Shown here: positions 46,258 through 54,398 of the stretch, in pieces
Layout of the letters: each line of letters starts with the position of its first letter
Numbering within the stretch: position 1 is the stretch's first letter
NCBI RefSeq assembly: GCF_030297595.1
Contig: NZ_AP028138.1
Location: forward strand, 1,731,158-1,795,157
Direction of reading: 5' to 3'
Length of the DNA: 64,000 bases
Source of the DNA: Polynucleobacter sp. HIN7
Lineage (GTDB): Bacteria; Pseudomonadota; Gammaproteobacteria; Burkholderiales; Burkholderiaceae
The notes under the pieces: generated by a model
Told to the model about the DNA's origin: nothing
The model's input: only the letters and a program-made list of their open reading frames with translations
The model's database searches: none
Translations under genes and position numbers: made by a program

Positions 46258-46746
46258 CTAATTAGAACTAGATTCAGGGCTTTGGTTAACCGCTCTTATA
46301 TTGCGATAAGTTCGCATCATATCCATCATTACGGCCGTGCTCCAAGCAAAACAAAAAAGACTGCTCATAGAGAGAACCACAGCAAGAATGCGATATCGGC
46401 TTGGTAAATTTGAAACGGCCCCCTCTGCCCCAATAGTCGTGTAAATACTACCGATCACAAAAATTGCATGATCAATACTGGTTGCTACTCCATGCTTTAG
46501 TCCCAATATAGAAAGTATTCCAATTTCACTTAAATGAATTAAGGCAAGGGCGGATAGGCCCATGAAGAAAAAAATTTCCATTCTGAAGTATTGATTTTTG
46601 GCAATCAGTGTTTTAGCGTGCCGGTGATATATAGATTGAGCACCCCACAAACATAGTCCGTGATACACGATTAGTATGAAAAAGACTACGATAAATCCGA
46701 TCAACAAACCAAAGGAAGATAAATCATCAATTGAAATTTCTCTCAT
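46258..46746 (-). CDS. two-helix ion-channel-like membrane protein with altered filter
   Basis: A 162-residue membrane protein with an N-terminal helix (FGLLIGFIVVFFILIVYHGL), a second helix, a re-entrant pore-like segment FVIGSIYTTIGAEGAV, and a last helix (LSMSSLFCFAWSTAVMM). The order helix-pore-helix and SIYTTIG resembles potassium channel proteins, but the TVGYGD filter is TIGAEG here, so potassium selectivity is doubtful. I cannot name a subfamily. The stop is followed by 113 bp to the MAPEG gene. Confidence 0.6.
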   Translation of the reverse strand: MREISIDDLSSFGLLIGFIVVFFILIVYHGLCLWGAQSIYHRHAKTLIAKNQYFRMEIFFFMGLSALALIHLSEIGILSILGLKHGVATSIDHAIFVIGSIYTTIGAEGAVSNLPSRYRILAVVLSMSSLFCFAWSTAVMMDMMRTYRNIRAVNQSPESSSN

Positions 46747-46827
46747 TACGAGCTCTCCAATATGTAATTCTTGTCGCTTATTACACCATTAAATAATGAT
46801 GAAACTCTTGTTTGCTGTGTAAAAAGA

Positions 46828-46849
46828 AAAACCACCCGAAGGTGGTTTT
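46828..46849 (-). terminator. Rho-independent terminator of the tRNA-Phe transcript
   Basis: Minus strand: AAAACCACC, UUCG, GGTGGTTTT then TTCTTTTT. The stem (46828-46836 with 46841-46849) and C(UUCG)G loop are the same as at 41969-41992. It lies 10 bp beyond the tRNA 3' end. Confidence 0.85.
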
Positions 46850-46858
46850 AGTGTTTCT

Positions 46859-46934
<76 letters not shown>

Positions 46935-46944
46935 AAGAGTTGAG

Positions 46945-46950
46945 ATTATA
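46945..46950 (-). promoter_or_regulatory. candidate -10 box (TATAAT) before tRNA-Phe
   Basis: Exact TATAAT on the minus strand, 10 bp before the tRNA 5' end, directly after the ntrX stop. No good -35 is visible, so the tRNA may be co-transcribed with ntrYX instead. Confidence 0.4.
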
Positions 46951-46959
46951 TAGGATCAA

Positions 46960-47607
46960 TTACTCTTGCTTTTTGGTGACATCAATACCAAGTGCTTTTA
47001 GCTTGCGATAGAGATGGGTTCGCTCAAGGCCAGTGAACTCTGAGATACGGGTCATGCTACCCCCCGTGACCACCATTTGGTATTCAAAATAGGCCTTCTC
47101 AAAGAGATCGCGCGACTCACGAAGTGGCAGGGAGTAGTAGCTTTTTGCAATTCCGCTAATGTATTCATCCTGATTCGTAGTTTTAGGTAAATCAATTGAT
47201 TTGGGCTGGGCTTGAGGTTCTAGTTCGTCTGGTTTTTTCAGGGGGGCTCGCTCAAGAGCTTTGCTGACTGTCTTTAAAAGCTTCTGGAGCGCGATGGGCT
47301 TTTCCAGAAAATTAAGGGCGCCAATACGTGTTGCTTCAACAGCCGTATCAATAGTTGCATGACCAGACATCATGACCACTGGCATCGTTAGCAAATTATC
47401 TCGAGCCCACTCCTTTAATAAAGTGATGCCGTCAGTGTCTGGCATCCAAATATCGAGGAGTACCAAATCGGGCTCCATTTGCTCTCGCACTGCTCTTGCC
47501 TGATTGGCACTCTCAGCGGGATATACCGTATGACCCTCTTCGGTCAATATCTCGTGTAATAACTCACGGATGCCCATCTCATCATCAACTACCAAAATGC
47601 TCGCCAT
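46960..47607 (-). CDS. ntrX: NtrX-like response regulator lacking the AAA+ domain
   Basis: Two-component response regulator of 215 aa. The receiver domain (residues 1-120) has the phosphoacceptor Asp in [12 protein letters not shown], conserved DDE at the N-terminus and Lys in NFLEKPI. After a Pro/Gln-rich linker a Fis-type helix-turn-helix ([23 protein letters not shown]) ends the protein. The sigma-54 activating AAA+ domain of classical NtrX is absent, so it cannot act as a sigma-54 activator by the usual route. It follows its kinase gene by 2 bp. Confidence 0.88.
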   Translation of the reverse strand: MASILVVDDEMGIRELLHEILTEEGHTVYPAESANQARAVREQMEPDLVLLDIWMPDTDGITLLKEWARDNLLTMPVVMMSGHATIDTAVEATRIGALNFLEKPIALQKLLKTVSKALERAPLKKPDELEPQAQPKSIDLPKTTNQDEYISGIAKSYYSLPLRESRDLFEKAYFEYQMVVTGGSMTRISEFTGLERTHLYRKLKALGIDVTKKQE

Positions 47608-47609
47608 CG

Positions 47610-49889
47610 TTAGGTCGCCTCTTTAGCAAGCTTTACAAACAAAATAGATACTTGGGCGCCCAATACATCGTCTCCTTGTTTGCGATTACGGATCTCAATT
47701 TTTGCACCATGATCATCAATAATTTTTTTCACGACCGCCAATCCCAATCCAGTTCCCTTAGCCTTGGTTGTTATATAGGGCTCAAATGCTCTTGCTAATA
47801 TCTTAGCCTGAAAACCAGGCCCACTATCAGTAATCGTCATGCGCACTGCAGATCTATTTTGATCGGCATCTTGAATTTGCACAAGCTCCGTTGTGATCTC
47901 GATAAGCTGTTGAGGACGATTGGTTTCTAGACTAGCATCTTGAGCGTTTTGTAAGAGATTATGAATTACTTGCCGCAATTGCGTTGGGTCGCCCATGACC
48001 CGCGGGCACCTAGAATCCAAACGAACCCCGATGTTGCTGCCCTCATACAAACCCATCACCTCTTGAATCAAACTATTTAAATCAAGGCTTCCCAAGGTTG
48101 GGCTAGGGGTCTTAGCAAAATCCCTGAACTCATTAACCATCTGCTTCATGGCTTGTACTTGACCAATAATAGTATTAGTGCTGCGCTCGATCATCTCGTC
48201 TTGGTCGGGGCTTAATTTGCCAACGAGCTTTTGCTGCAGGCGCTCTGCCGATAACTGAATTGGCGTGAGTGGGTTCTTAATCTCATGCGCCAAGCGCCTG
48301 GCGACTTCACTCCATGCGATCGAACGTTGTGCCGCAATCACGTCACTAATATCATCAAACACAATCATCCTTAGGCTAGGGGAAAGTTGGGTTCCACGTA
48401 CAAATAGGGTTGAGCCAAGATCGTTCTCGTACTCATTAACAGGGTGTACCTGAATTTGCTTTTGCCAAACTAACTCGGCTTTGTTAGCTTCCCCTGTTTT
48501 GGCAGAGGTAATTAAATTTTGGGTAGCAAAGCCCTCACGGACTGCGCCATCAAACTCAGCCAGCTCGGCAACCGAGTTAAGGGGCTTACCAGTAATGGAC
48601 AACAGGTCTTGCCCCAAAATCTTAGCCGCCCCGGGATTGCTAGATGCCAAATTAAAGTTGTTATCAAAGATACAAACGCCGGCTGTTAAGTTGCCCAGTA
48701 CGGTCTCCAAAAACGACTTTGATTCCTGGAGCGAATCGCGCGCATCCGAGAGCTGCTTGGTCATGACATTAAATTGACGGGTCAGCATACCCAGCTCATC
48801 GCCGGTATCAAGTTCAGGCTTGGGGCTTAGATCGCCCTGTGCCACCGCCTGGGTTCCACGTAAAAGCATTAACAGCGGTTGCGCCAACTGACGACCCAAG
48901 AGAAGCGCCAAAGTTACTGCAACAAATAAAGCAAAAAATAGTGTGAGAGTGAGCGTGCCGATATACATCTTGCGTAGCCCAATACGCCCCAGTGCTTTCT
49001 CTTGGTATTCGCTATAGGCAGACTCAACCGCATAAATATTTTTGGCTAATGGCTCCGGAATGAATCGAACCAGTTGTAAGAAGTACTTATCGTCAACGTA
49101 TCGTGAGGCACCGGTCTTGGTTGGGATGGCTTTTTGGCGAACAATGGGGACGATTGCGCGCACGCGGTATCCAGGCTGCCCCTTGGTAAGCTCAATTTCA
49201 TCGAGGAAGGTGATGCCGTTTTTCTGAAAGGCCTCAGCTACGACCTCAGCACTGGGCGCTGGGAAAAATTGTTTCGGTCTGGATTCAGTGCTGAGAATCA
49301 AGGTGCGCTGCATATTAAATAAGCTCACCTCCTGTATCCCAAACTGATTGCGTATCTTGGCAATCATGCTTCCCACCTGTTCGGAGCTCGTGCCCGACGG
49401 AACCTGAACTACCTGCTCCGCAATAAACTTTCCCTCCGCCAGAATTTCTTCTTGGGCAATGCGCAAGGTTACGCGTCCTAATTCCAAGCCGGAGTTCAGA
49501 GCAGACTCCACCTTGACGTCAAACCAGGTCTCAATACTTTTTGAAACGAATTGCCACGATACGCTATACAAAATAAGGCCTGGCACTACCCCAACCAAGG
49601 CAAAAATCATGGCGAGCTTCGCAATTAAACGCGTACCAAATCGACCCTTACGCCAACGAATGCTAATAACCACTACCAAAATAATGATGGTGAGTAAGAG
49701 CAAGATCCCCACCACAATATTGGCGGCATACAACCAAATGAAGTATTGATCAAAGAACTCAGTATTGGATGTAGCGGTTGATAAGAGAAGCAGCAAAATC
49801 AAGGCAATCAGACCGCTTAATAAAGTAACCAGCGGCAAGGCTCTGCGCTTAATAAAGTCTTTATTGCTGAGGGTAAATACAGGGCTCAT
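47610..49889 (-). CDS. ntrY: NtrY-like membrane sensor histidine kinase
   Basis: Sensor kinase of 759 aa. N-terminal transmembrane helices (ALPLVTLLSGLIALILLLLL, ANIVVGILLLLTIIILVVVI, LAKLAMIFALVGVVPGLIL) flank a large extracytoplasmic domain. A further helix, a HAMP domain (GRQLAQPLLMLLRGTQAVAQGD) and a PAS domain follow. The HisKA motif is VARRLAHEIKNPLTPIQLSAERL, and the ATPase domain has NLLQNAQDA and GTGLGLAVVKKI. It overlaps the DUF4390 gene by 1 bp. NtrYX systems are linked to nitrogen and redox responses; the signal here is unknown. Confidence 0.93.
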   Translation of the reverse strand: MSPVFTLSNKDFIKRRALPLVTLLSGLIALILLLLLSTATSNTEFFDQYFIWLYAANIVVGILLLLTIIILVVVISIRWRKGRFGTRLIAKLAMIFALVGVVPGLILYSVSWQFVSKSIETWFDVKVESALNSGLELGRVTLRIAQEEILAEGKFIAEQVVQVPSGTSSEQVGSMIAKIRNQFGIQEVSLFNMQRTLILSTESRPKQFFPAPSAEVVAEAFQKNGITFLDEIELTKGQPGYRVRAIVPIVRQKAIPTKTGASRYVDDKYFLQLVRFIPEPLAKNIYAVESAYSEYQEKALGRIGLRKMYIGTLTLTLFFALFVAVTLALLLGRQLAQPLLMLLRGTQAVAQGDLSPKPELDTGDELGMLTRQFNVMTKQLSDARDSLQESKSFLETVLGNLTAGVCIFDNNFNLASSNPGAAKILGQDLLSITGKPLNSVAELAEFDGAVREGFATQNLITSAKTGEANKAELVWQKQIQVHPVNEYENDLGSTLFVRGTQLSPSLRMIVFDDISDVIAAQRSIAWSEVARRLAHEIKNPLTPIQLSAERLQQKLVGKLSPDQDEMIERSTNTIIGQVQAMKQMVNEFRDFAKTPSPTLGSLDLNSLIQEVMGLYEGSNIGVRLDSRCPRVMGDPTQLRQVIHNLLQNAQDASLETNRPQQLIEITTELVQIQDADQNRSAVRMTITDSGPGFQAKILARAFEPYITTKAKGTGLGLAVVKKIIDDHGAKIEIRNRKQGDDVLGAQVSILFVKLAKEAT

Positions 49890-50476
49890 TATTTGCGCCC
49901 TGTTACAGAGGTCATCGATGTGTTAAACGGAAAGCGCAACCACTCCCCACTTAAAGACCAGTCTCGACTGTTGAGCGCGTCCACCTGAAAAGGTTTTGGT
50001 AGCTTTCCAAGATCTAAAGTCATTCGTAGTGCTGCCTCGTATTGCTTATCGACATCAATCGCTGCAGCCTCAATCACGCTCCAGCCACCAATCGTGCCAG
50101 CGATGCGCAATGCCTCCACTAATGAGCTCGCATTTAATGCCAACCCTCCAGCATTGATACGGTATTGATTAATCAGCGGTTGATGCGATAAGCGAACTTG
50201 ACGCTGAACATTGACCGCTTTTTCATCAAACCAATACCAACGGCTGCGGGTTAATTCAAACTGAACCAGAAAATGGAGCGTTACTCCCTTTTTTAAGGCA
50301 TTTTCTAGGCCGGGTGGCAATTCAATTCCAAAATTGGCGTTTAATAACCAAGCGCTTTCAACCTTTTCCAACTCTGCCTGCTTCACCTTGATGACTTGTG
50401 CTTGGGCAGGGCCAGTCACGCACACCGCGATCAGGCAAGCCAGTCCCCACAAAGAATGTCGTAAGAAGGTGGTCAT
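49889..50476 (-). CDS. DUF4390 domain protein, exported
   Basis: A 195-residue protein with a signal peptide (LWGLACLIAVCVTGPAQAQ) and a DUF4390 domain with LLNANFGIELPPGLENALKKGVTLHFLVQFEL. The function is unknown, but the family is almost always between rsmB and ntrY in betaproteobacteria, which suggests a periplasmic part of NtrY signalling or a shared transcript. Its start overlaps the rsmB stop by 4 bp. Confidence 0.85.
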   Translation of the reverse strand: MTTFLRHSLWGLACLIAVCVTGPAQAQVIKVKQAELEKVESAWLLNANFGIELPPGLENALKKGVTLHFLVQFELTRSRWYWFDEKAVNVQRQVRLSHQPLINQYRINAGGLALNASSLVEALRIAGTIGGWSVIEAAAIDVDKQYEAALRMTLDLGKLPKPFQVDALNSRDWSLSGEWLRFPFNTSMTSVTGRK

Positions 50477-51744
50477 GGTTGATGCTTTTTTAATAAGCCA
50501 TAAAAAAATCCATCGTGATACTCGCTTGGCAGCAACTGGCCTGGTGCTTCTAATCGTAAAGCATTTGGGTGGTCTTTCACAAACCGGGCGATCTGCTCTT
50601 CGCCCTCTTCAGGAAAAATAGAGCAGGTTAGATAAAGCAATGTGCCGCCGTTCTTTAACATCGCCCAGGCATTCTCAAGAATGGCTCGTTGAGTCTTGAC
50701 CAAGCGCGCAAGGTCCTCGGATCTGCGTAAAAAGACAATGTCAGGATGACGGCGCACAATTCCAGATGCGGAACAAGGAACGTCCAAAAGAATCTTGTCA
50801 AATAAATTGCCGTCCCACCAATCCTGTTGACCGGCATCGCCTGTTATTACGCGCACTTGATCATTAAGAAGCCGAAGTCGAGTAAGCGTATGCACTATTT
50901 TCTTTGCACGGTCTGCATCAATCTCCAGCGCAATCAATTCTGCGGGCTTGGCGTCAATTGTCTCTAAAAGATGTGCGGTCTTTCCTCCGGGAGCAGCACA
51001 TGCATCTAGGAGCCGTTCGCCTTTCTGTGGGCTAAGTAGAACTGGAGCAAGCTGAGCCCCGGCATCCTGAACGGATACAGCCCCCTTCATAAACTCGGGC
51101 AACTGGGAAACCGGTAGCGGGACATCAATGATCACAGCGCTCTCCAACGGGACATCAGCGAGCCCAGCAATGGTTTGATAAGCAATGCCCGAACCCTCTA
51201 ACTTCAAACCATAATCAGCACGCGTATTGACCATTTGATTGACCCGCAAGGTGAGCGGGGGTAGCGATTGTTGATGGCTACAAATGCTCTCCCACTGTTC
51301 TGGGTATGCTTTCCGAATCCGCCTTAACCACCAATCTGGGTAAGGAAGTCCGAACTGAATGTTCGGAGCGCCATTGTTTTGCACTGCAGTGGCGACTTTG
51401 CGCAATACAGCATTGATTAGCCCTTGGGCATGCCTTGTCTTAGGCGACATCCCTGCCGCCTTCACTGCCTCATTCACAATCGTTGGAACCGCGTATTGGT
51501 TTTGAGCGCGCCCTTGATTCATGATCAGCATTGCTGCAACCGTCAGGAGAACATCAAGTTCCTTGCTTGGCTTTTTGCTCACATACTTTGAAGTGAGCGC
51601 TTGGGAGCGATTCCAATTGCGCAAGGTTGCATAGGCTAGGCTTTGGATTGCGGGTCGCTCTGTTTCATTCAATTTATCAAGCAGCGTACTTAATGAGCGC
51701 CCCTCGTGCACAACTTGCATCACGATTTTTTTAGTCTCCAGCAT
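50473..51744 (-). CDS. rsmB: 16S rRNA (cytosine-967-C5)-methyltransferase RsmB
   Basis: SAM-dependent m5C methyltransferase of 423 aa. An N-terminal NusB-like helical domain (residues ~1-130) is followed by the methyltransferase domain with LDACAAPGGKTAHLLE, DVPCSASGIVRRHPD and YLTCSIFPEEGE; the cysteines in DVPCS and LTCS are the family's catalytic pair. Length matches RsmB (~430). rsmB commonly follows def-fmt; here fmt ends 172 bp upstream, so a separate promoter in that gap is likely. Confidence 0.94.
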   Translation of the reverse strand: MLETKKIVMQVVHEGRSLSTLLDKLNETERPAIQSLAYATLRNWNRSQALTSKYVSKKPSKELDVLLTVAAMLIMNQGRAQNQYAVPTIVNEAVKAAGMSPKTRHAQGLINAVLRKVATAVQNNGAPNIQFGLPYPDWWLRRIRKAYPEQWESICSHQQSLPPLTLRVNQMVNTRADYGLKLEGSGIAYQTIAGLADVPLESAVIIDVPLPVSQLPEFMKGAVSVQDAGAQLAPVLLSPQKGERLLDACAAPGGKTAHLLETIDAKPAELIALEIDADRAKKIVHTLTRLRLLNDQVRVITGDAGQQDWWDGNLFDKILLDVPCSASGIVRRHPDIVFLRRSEDLARLVKTQRAILENAWAMLKNGGTLLYLTCSIFPEEGEEQIARFVKDHPNALRLEAPGQLLPSEYHDGFFYGLLKKHQP

Positions 51745-51916
51745 TAGCTGGGCGAGAGGGGCGCTGCGTTTAGCGACCCCATCATGATTATTGATCTTAG
51801 ACAGGATAGCTTCCCGTTTGCGCCATCTTCGTCAGGATCGCTGTGCTGACTAAATTAAACATGACTTTATTTCCATTATTTTCAAACAGGCCAACCTGAA
51901 ATCCGCTCAAGACTTC

Positions 51917-52903
51917 TCAGGAAAAACATTGCGTCTTCTCTTTGGGCCTTCCTAAAAACCACTGCCGACCTGTGATCTTTTTACCCCCAGCATTTTGTAC
52001 CTCAAGCAGCTCAATCGCGCGATCCCCGCATTGGACCAGAACCCCTTGCTCACCCTCTCCCAAAATCGTGCCGGGTCTTGTATCAACTGCGTCTTTTGAG
52101 GTCTTCGGTACACGAGTAAGCCAGACTTTTACAAGCTCACCCTCAAGCTCTGTGCTTGCGCCAGGCGCTGGATTGAGCGCGCGCACCTTGCGATCAATCA
52201 GCTCGGCTGCGCTCGACCAATCCAGTTTTGCCTCACTCTTCAGAATCTTATGCGCATAGGTCACCCTATTTAGATCCTGAGGATGCAATATTAAGTCGGT
52301 AGTATCAGCAATTAATTTCAAGGCCTTAACAATTAACTCACCCCCCAGTTGGGCCAAACGGTCGTGGAGAGTTTGAGCAGTATCGTCATTTGTGATCAAC
52401 AATGCTTCGTCGATTAAGACAGGGCCAGTATCTAAACCTGGCTCCATTTCCATAATAGCTACTCCGGTCTTGGTATCACCCGCCTCAATCGCTCGCTGAA
52501 TGGGGGCCGCCCCGCGCCAACGTGGCAGTAGCGAAGCATGAATATTAAAACAGCCCCTGCGACCCGAACGCTTTGCCATATCCAAGAATGCTGCAGGCAA
52601 AATGAGGCCGTAGGCAACCACAACGATTACCTCGAAATCCATCCGGTCTATTGCGGCTAGTGTCTGCTTGGCCTCCTCTGACAGCTTTTCATCCTTATTC
52701 TGCAAATGCAGGCTTTGTGGTTGCAGTACCGGAATATGGTTGGCCTTCGCAAGACGTTTGACCGGGCTCTCTTGTAATTGCAAACCGCGTCCCGCAGGAC
52801 GATCGGGCTGAGTTAGAACAGCCACCACTTCGTGACCCGCTGAAAGTATCGCAGCCAATGCGGTAGCGGCAAAGTCTGGGGTGCCGGCAAAAATAATTTT
52901 CAT
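51917..52903 (-). CDS. fmt: methionyl-tRNA formyltransferase
   Basis: Formylates initiator Met-tRNA with 10-formyl-THF. The 328-residue protein starts MKIIFAGTPDFAATAL, and the catalytic segment NIHASLLPRWRGAAPIQRAI includes the Asn-His-SLLP-RGA signature; GLDTGPVL is also typical. The C-terminal OB-like domain follows. I start at the ATG 11 bp after the def stop; eight upstream codons are open but overlap def. The stop is followed by a 172-bp gap in which I see no gene. Confidence 0.96.
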   Translation of the reverse strand: MKIIFAGTPDFAATALAAILSAGHEVVAVLTQPDRPAGRGLQLQESPVKRLAKANHIPVLQPQSLHLQNKDEKLSEEAKQTLAAIDRMDFEVIVVVAYGLILPAAFLDMAKRSGRRGCFNIHASLLPRWRGAAPIQRAIEAGDTKTGVAIMEMEPGLDTGPVLIDEALLITNDDTAQTLHDRLAQLGGELIVKALKLIADTTDLILHPQDLNRVTYAHKILKSEAKLDWSSAAELIDRKVRALNPAPGASTELEGELVKVWLTRVPKTSKDAVDTRPGTILGEGEQGVLVQCGDRAIELLEVQNAGGKKITGRQWFLGRPKEKTQCFS

Positions 52904-52913
52904 GATGTCTCGC

Positions 52914-53429
52914 TTAGCGAAGACCAACCATTTCTTTTGCCCGCTTTTTGAGTTTTGCTGAAATCCGACTCTGTTTTAAGGGTGACAAATACTCAACAAA
53001 TACTTTGCCCTGCAAGTGATCCATTTCGTGTTGCAGACAAACTGCCAATAAACCATCGGCCTCAAGCTCAAATGCCTTACCATCTTGGTTTAAAGCCTTC
53101 ACTCGAATTCGCTCAGGGCGCTCTACCTCATCAAAAAATTCAGGAACGGATAAACATCCTTCGCGCCATGATTTCTTTTCAGGGCTTGCCCACACCACCT
53201 CTGGATTAATGAATACCATTAACTGATCCCGCTCCTCAGAGGTATCGATCACAATAATGCGCTCATGAATATCGACCTGAGTGGCCGCAAGCCCGATCCC
53301 TGGCGCCTCATACATGGTTTGTGCCATGTTCGCGACAATGGTTTGGATGCGCTCATCTACGGCAGCTACCGGCTTGGCAACCTTATGCAAGCGTGGGTCA
53401 GGGTAATGAAGGATGGGTAAGACAGCCAT
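52914..53429 (-). CDS. def: peptide deformylase
   Basis: Metal hydrolase that removes the N-formyl group of new proteins. The 171-residue protein has all three motifs: [16 protein letters not shown] with ligand Cys92, and HEMDH with ligands His134 and His138 and catalytic Glu135. It is the first gene of the def-fmt pair and divergent from dprA. Confidence 0.97.
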   Translation of the reverse strand: MAVLPILHYPDPRLHKVAKPVAAVDERIQTIVANMAQTMYEAPGIGLAATQVDIHERIIVIDTSEERDQLMVFINPEVVWASPEKKSWREGCLSVPEFFDEVERPERIRVKALNQDGKAFELEADGLLAVCLQHEMDHLQGKVFVEYLSPLKQSRISAKLKKRAKEMVGLR

Positions 53430-53500
53430 ATTCCAATTATCTTACAAACAAATCCGTTTGGCCCTCTAGTGAGGCCTTTTTACTATCGTAACAATGAGGG

Positions 53501-54196
53501 ATGCACAAGCAACTCCAAGCAAACGCCGATTTTCAAATTCAATCGATTGCGCAAGGCTCCTCGCTTTATCCAAAACGCTTATTGGATCTGAGCGACCCAC
53601 CAAAAAGGCTTTTTTATATTGGGGACATTGGGTTACTGACACAGCCGATGTTGGCGGTGGTGGGGGCGCGTAAAGCCTCGCCCTCTGGGCTCTTATTAGC
53701 GCAGTACTTTTCCAGTGCACTAGGTCTTGCCGGATATCACATCATTTCTGGGATGGCTTACGGGATTGATGGCGCCGCACACCGAGGCATCTTGGACATC
53801 GGGGCAAGCTGTAAAACCATTGCGGTTTGCGGGAGCGGGCTCGATCGAACCTATCCACCCGAACATCGCGAATTGGCCAGGCGTATTGCCACCAACGGCC
53901 TACTGCTCTCAGAATATCTTCCGGGAACCGGCCCAAAAGGCTTTCATTTTCCAAGGCGTAATCGACTCATCGCCGCTCTATCTTTAGGTGTTGTGGTGAT
54001 TGAGGCGGCCCAGAAATCTGGATCCCTAATTACAGCCTATCAGGCAAGCTCCCTCGGAAGAGAGGTTTTCGTTTTGCCTGGACCGATTACATCACCCCTT
54101 TTTGTAGGGTCTCACCAACTGATTCAGGAGGGGGCGAAATTAGTTAGGAGTGTTCAGGATGTGCTTGAAGAATTGCCCAATGTCCGCCCCCATTGA
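53501..54196 (+). CDS. dprA: DNA processing protein DprA, minimal Rossmann-only form
   Basis: Loads RecA on single-stranded DNA during natural transformation. The 231-residue protein shows LFYIGD, AVVGARKASPSG, SGMAYGIDGAAHRG, the GSGLDRTYPPEHREL segment and FPRRNRLIAALS, i.e. the complete Rossmann-like DNA_processg_A domain. Typical DprA is ~290-390 aa with an N-terminal SAM domain and often a C-terminal winged helix; both are missing. An in-frame TGA lies immediately before the ATG, and GAGGG serves as ribosome site, so the short start is real. The end is a normal TGA after VLEELPNVRPH. Confidence 0.88.
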   Translation: MHKQLQANADFQIQSIAQGSSLYPKRLLDLSDPPKRLFYIGDIGLLTQPMLAVVGARKASPSGLLLAQYFSSALGLAGYHIISGMAYGIDGAAHRGILDIGASCKTIAVCGSGLDRTYPPEHRELARRIATNGLLLSEYLPGTGPKGFHFPRRNRLIAALSLGVVVIEAAQKSGSLITAYQASSLGREVFVLPGPITSPLFVGSHQLIQEGAKLVRSVQDVLEELPNVRPH

Positions 54197-54267
54197 GAGT
54201 AAATCGATTAAGTTATTGAATTTAAACAGTTTTATCCTATCTTGTGCTTATGGATGCCGGGATTTGT

Positions 54268-54297
54268 TTGACTTTTTACAAAGACCTAGGCTAATAA
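54268..54297 (+). promoter_or_regulatory. candidate promoter upstream of topB (TTGACT-18-TAATAA)
   Basis: TTGACT at 54268-54273 followed after 18 bp by TAATAA (54292-54297). The -35 matches five of six, the -10 is weak. The ~100-nt leader beyond it has inverted repeats GAAGAC/GTCTTC (54311-54316 region with the copy near 54339) and CCCTAATAGGG. Confidence 0.35.
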
Positions 54298-54398
54298 TAA
54301 AAAAGGGGTGAAGACGAGCTCTTTTAAAAAACCGTTTAAATTAGTCTTCCTTTTAGCCCTAATAGGGGTGCAAAAAACTTATCTTGATTAGGCATAGT

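Noticed and set aside
53430-53500. A hidden upstream part of dprA by frameshift
   Set aside because: Only 71 bp separate dprA from def, too little to encode a SAM domain, and an in-frame TGA precedes the ATG.
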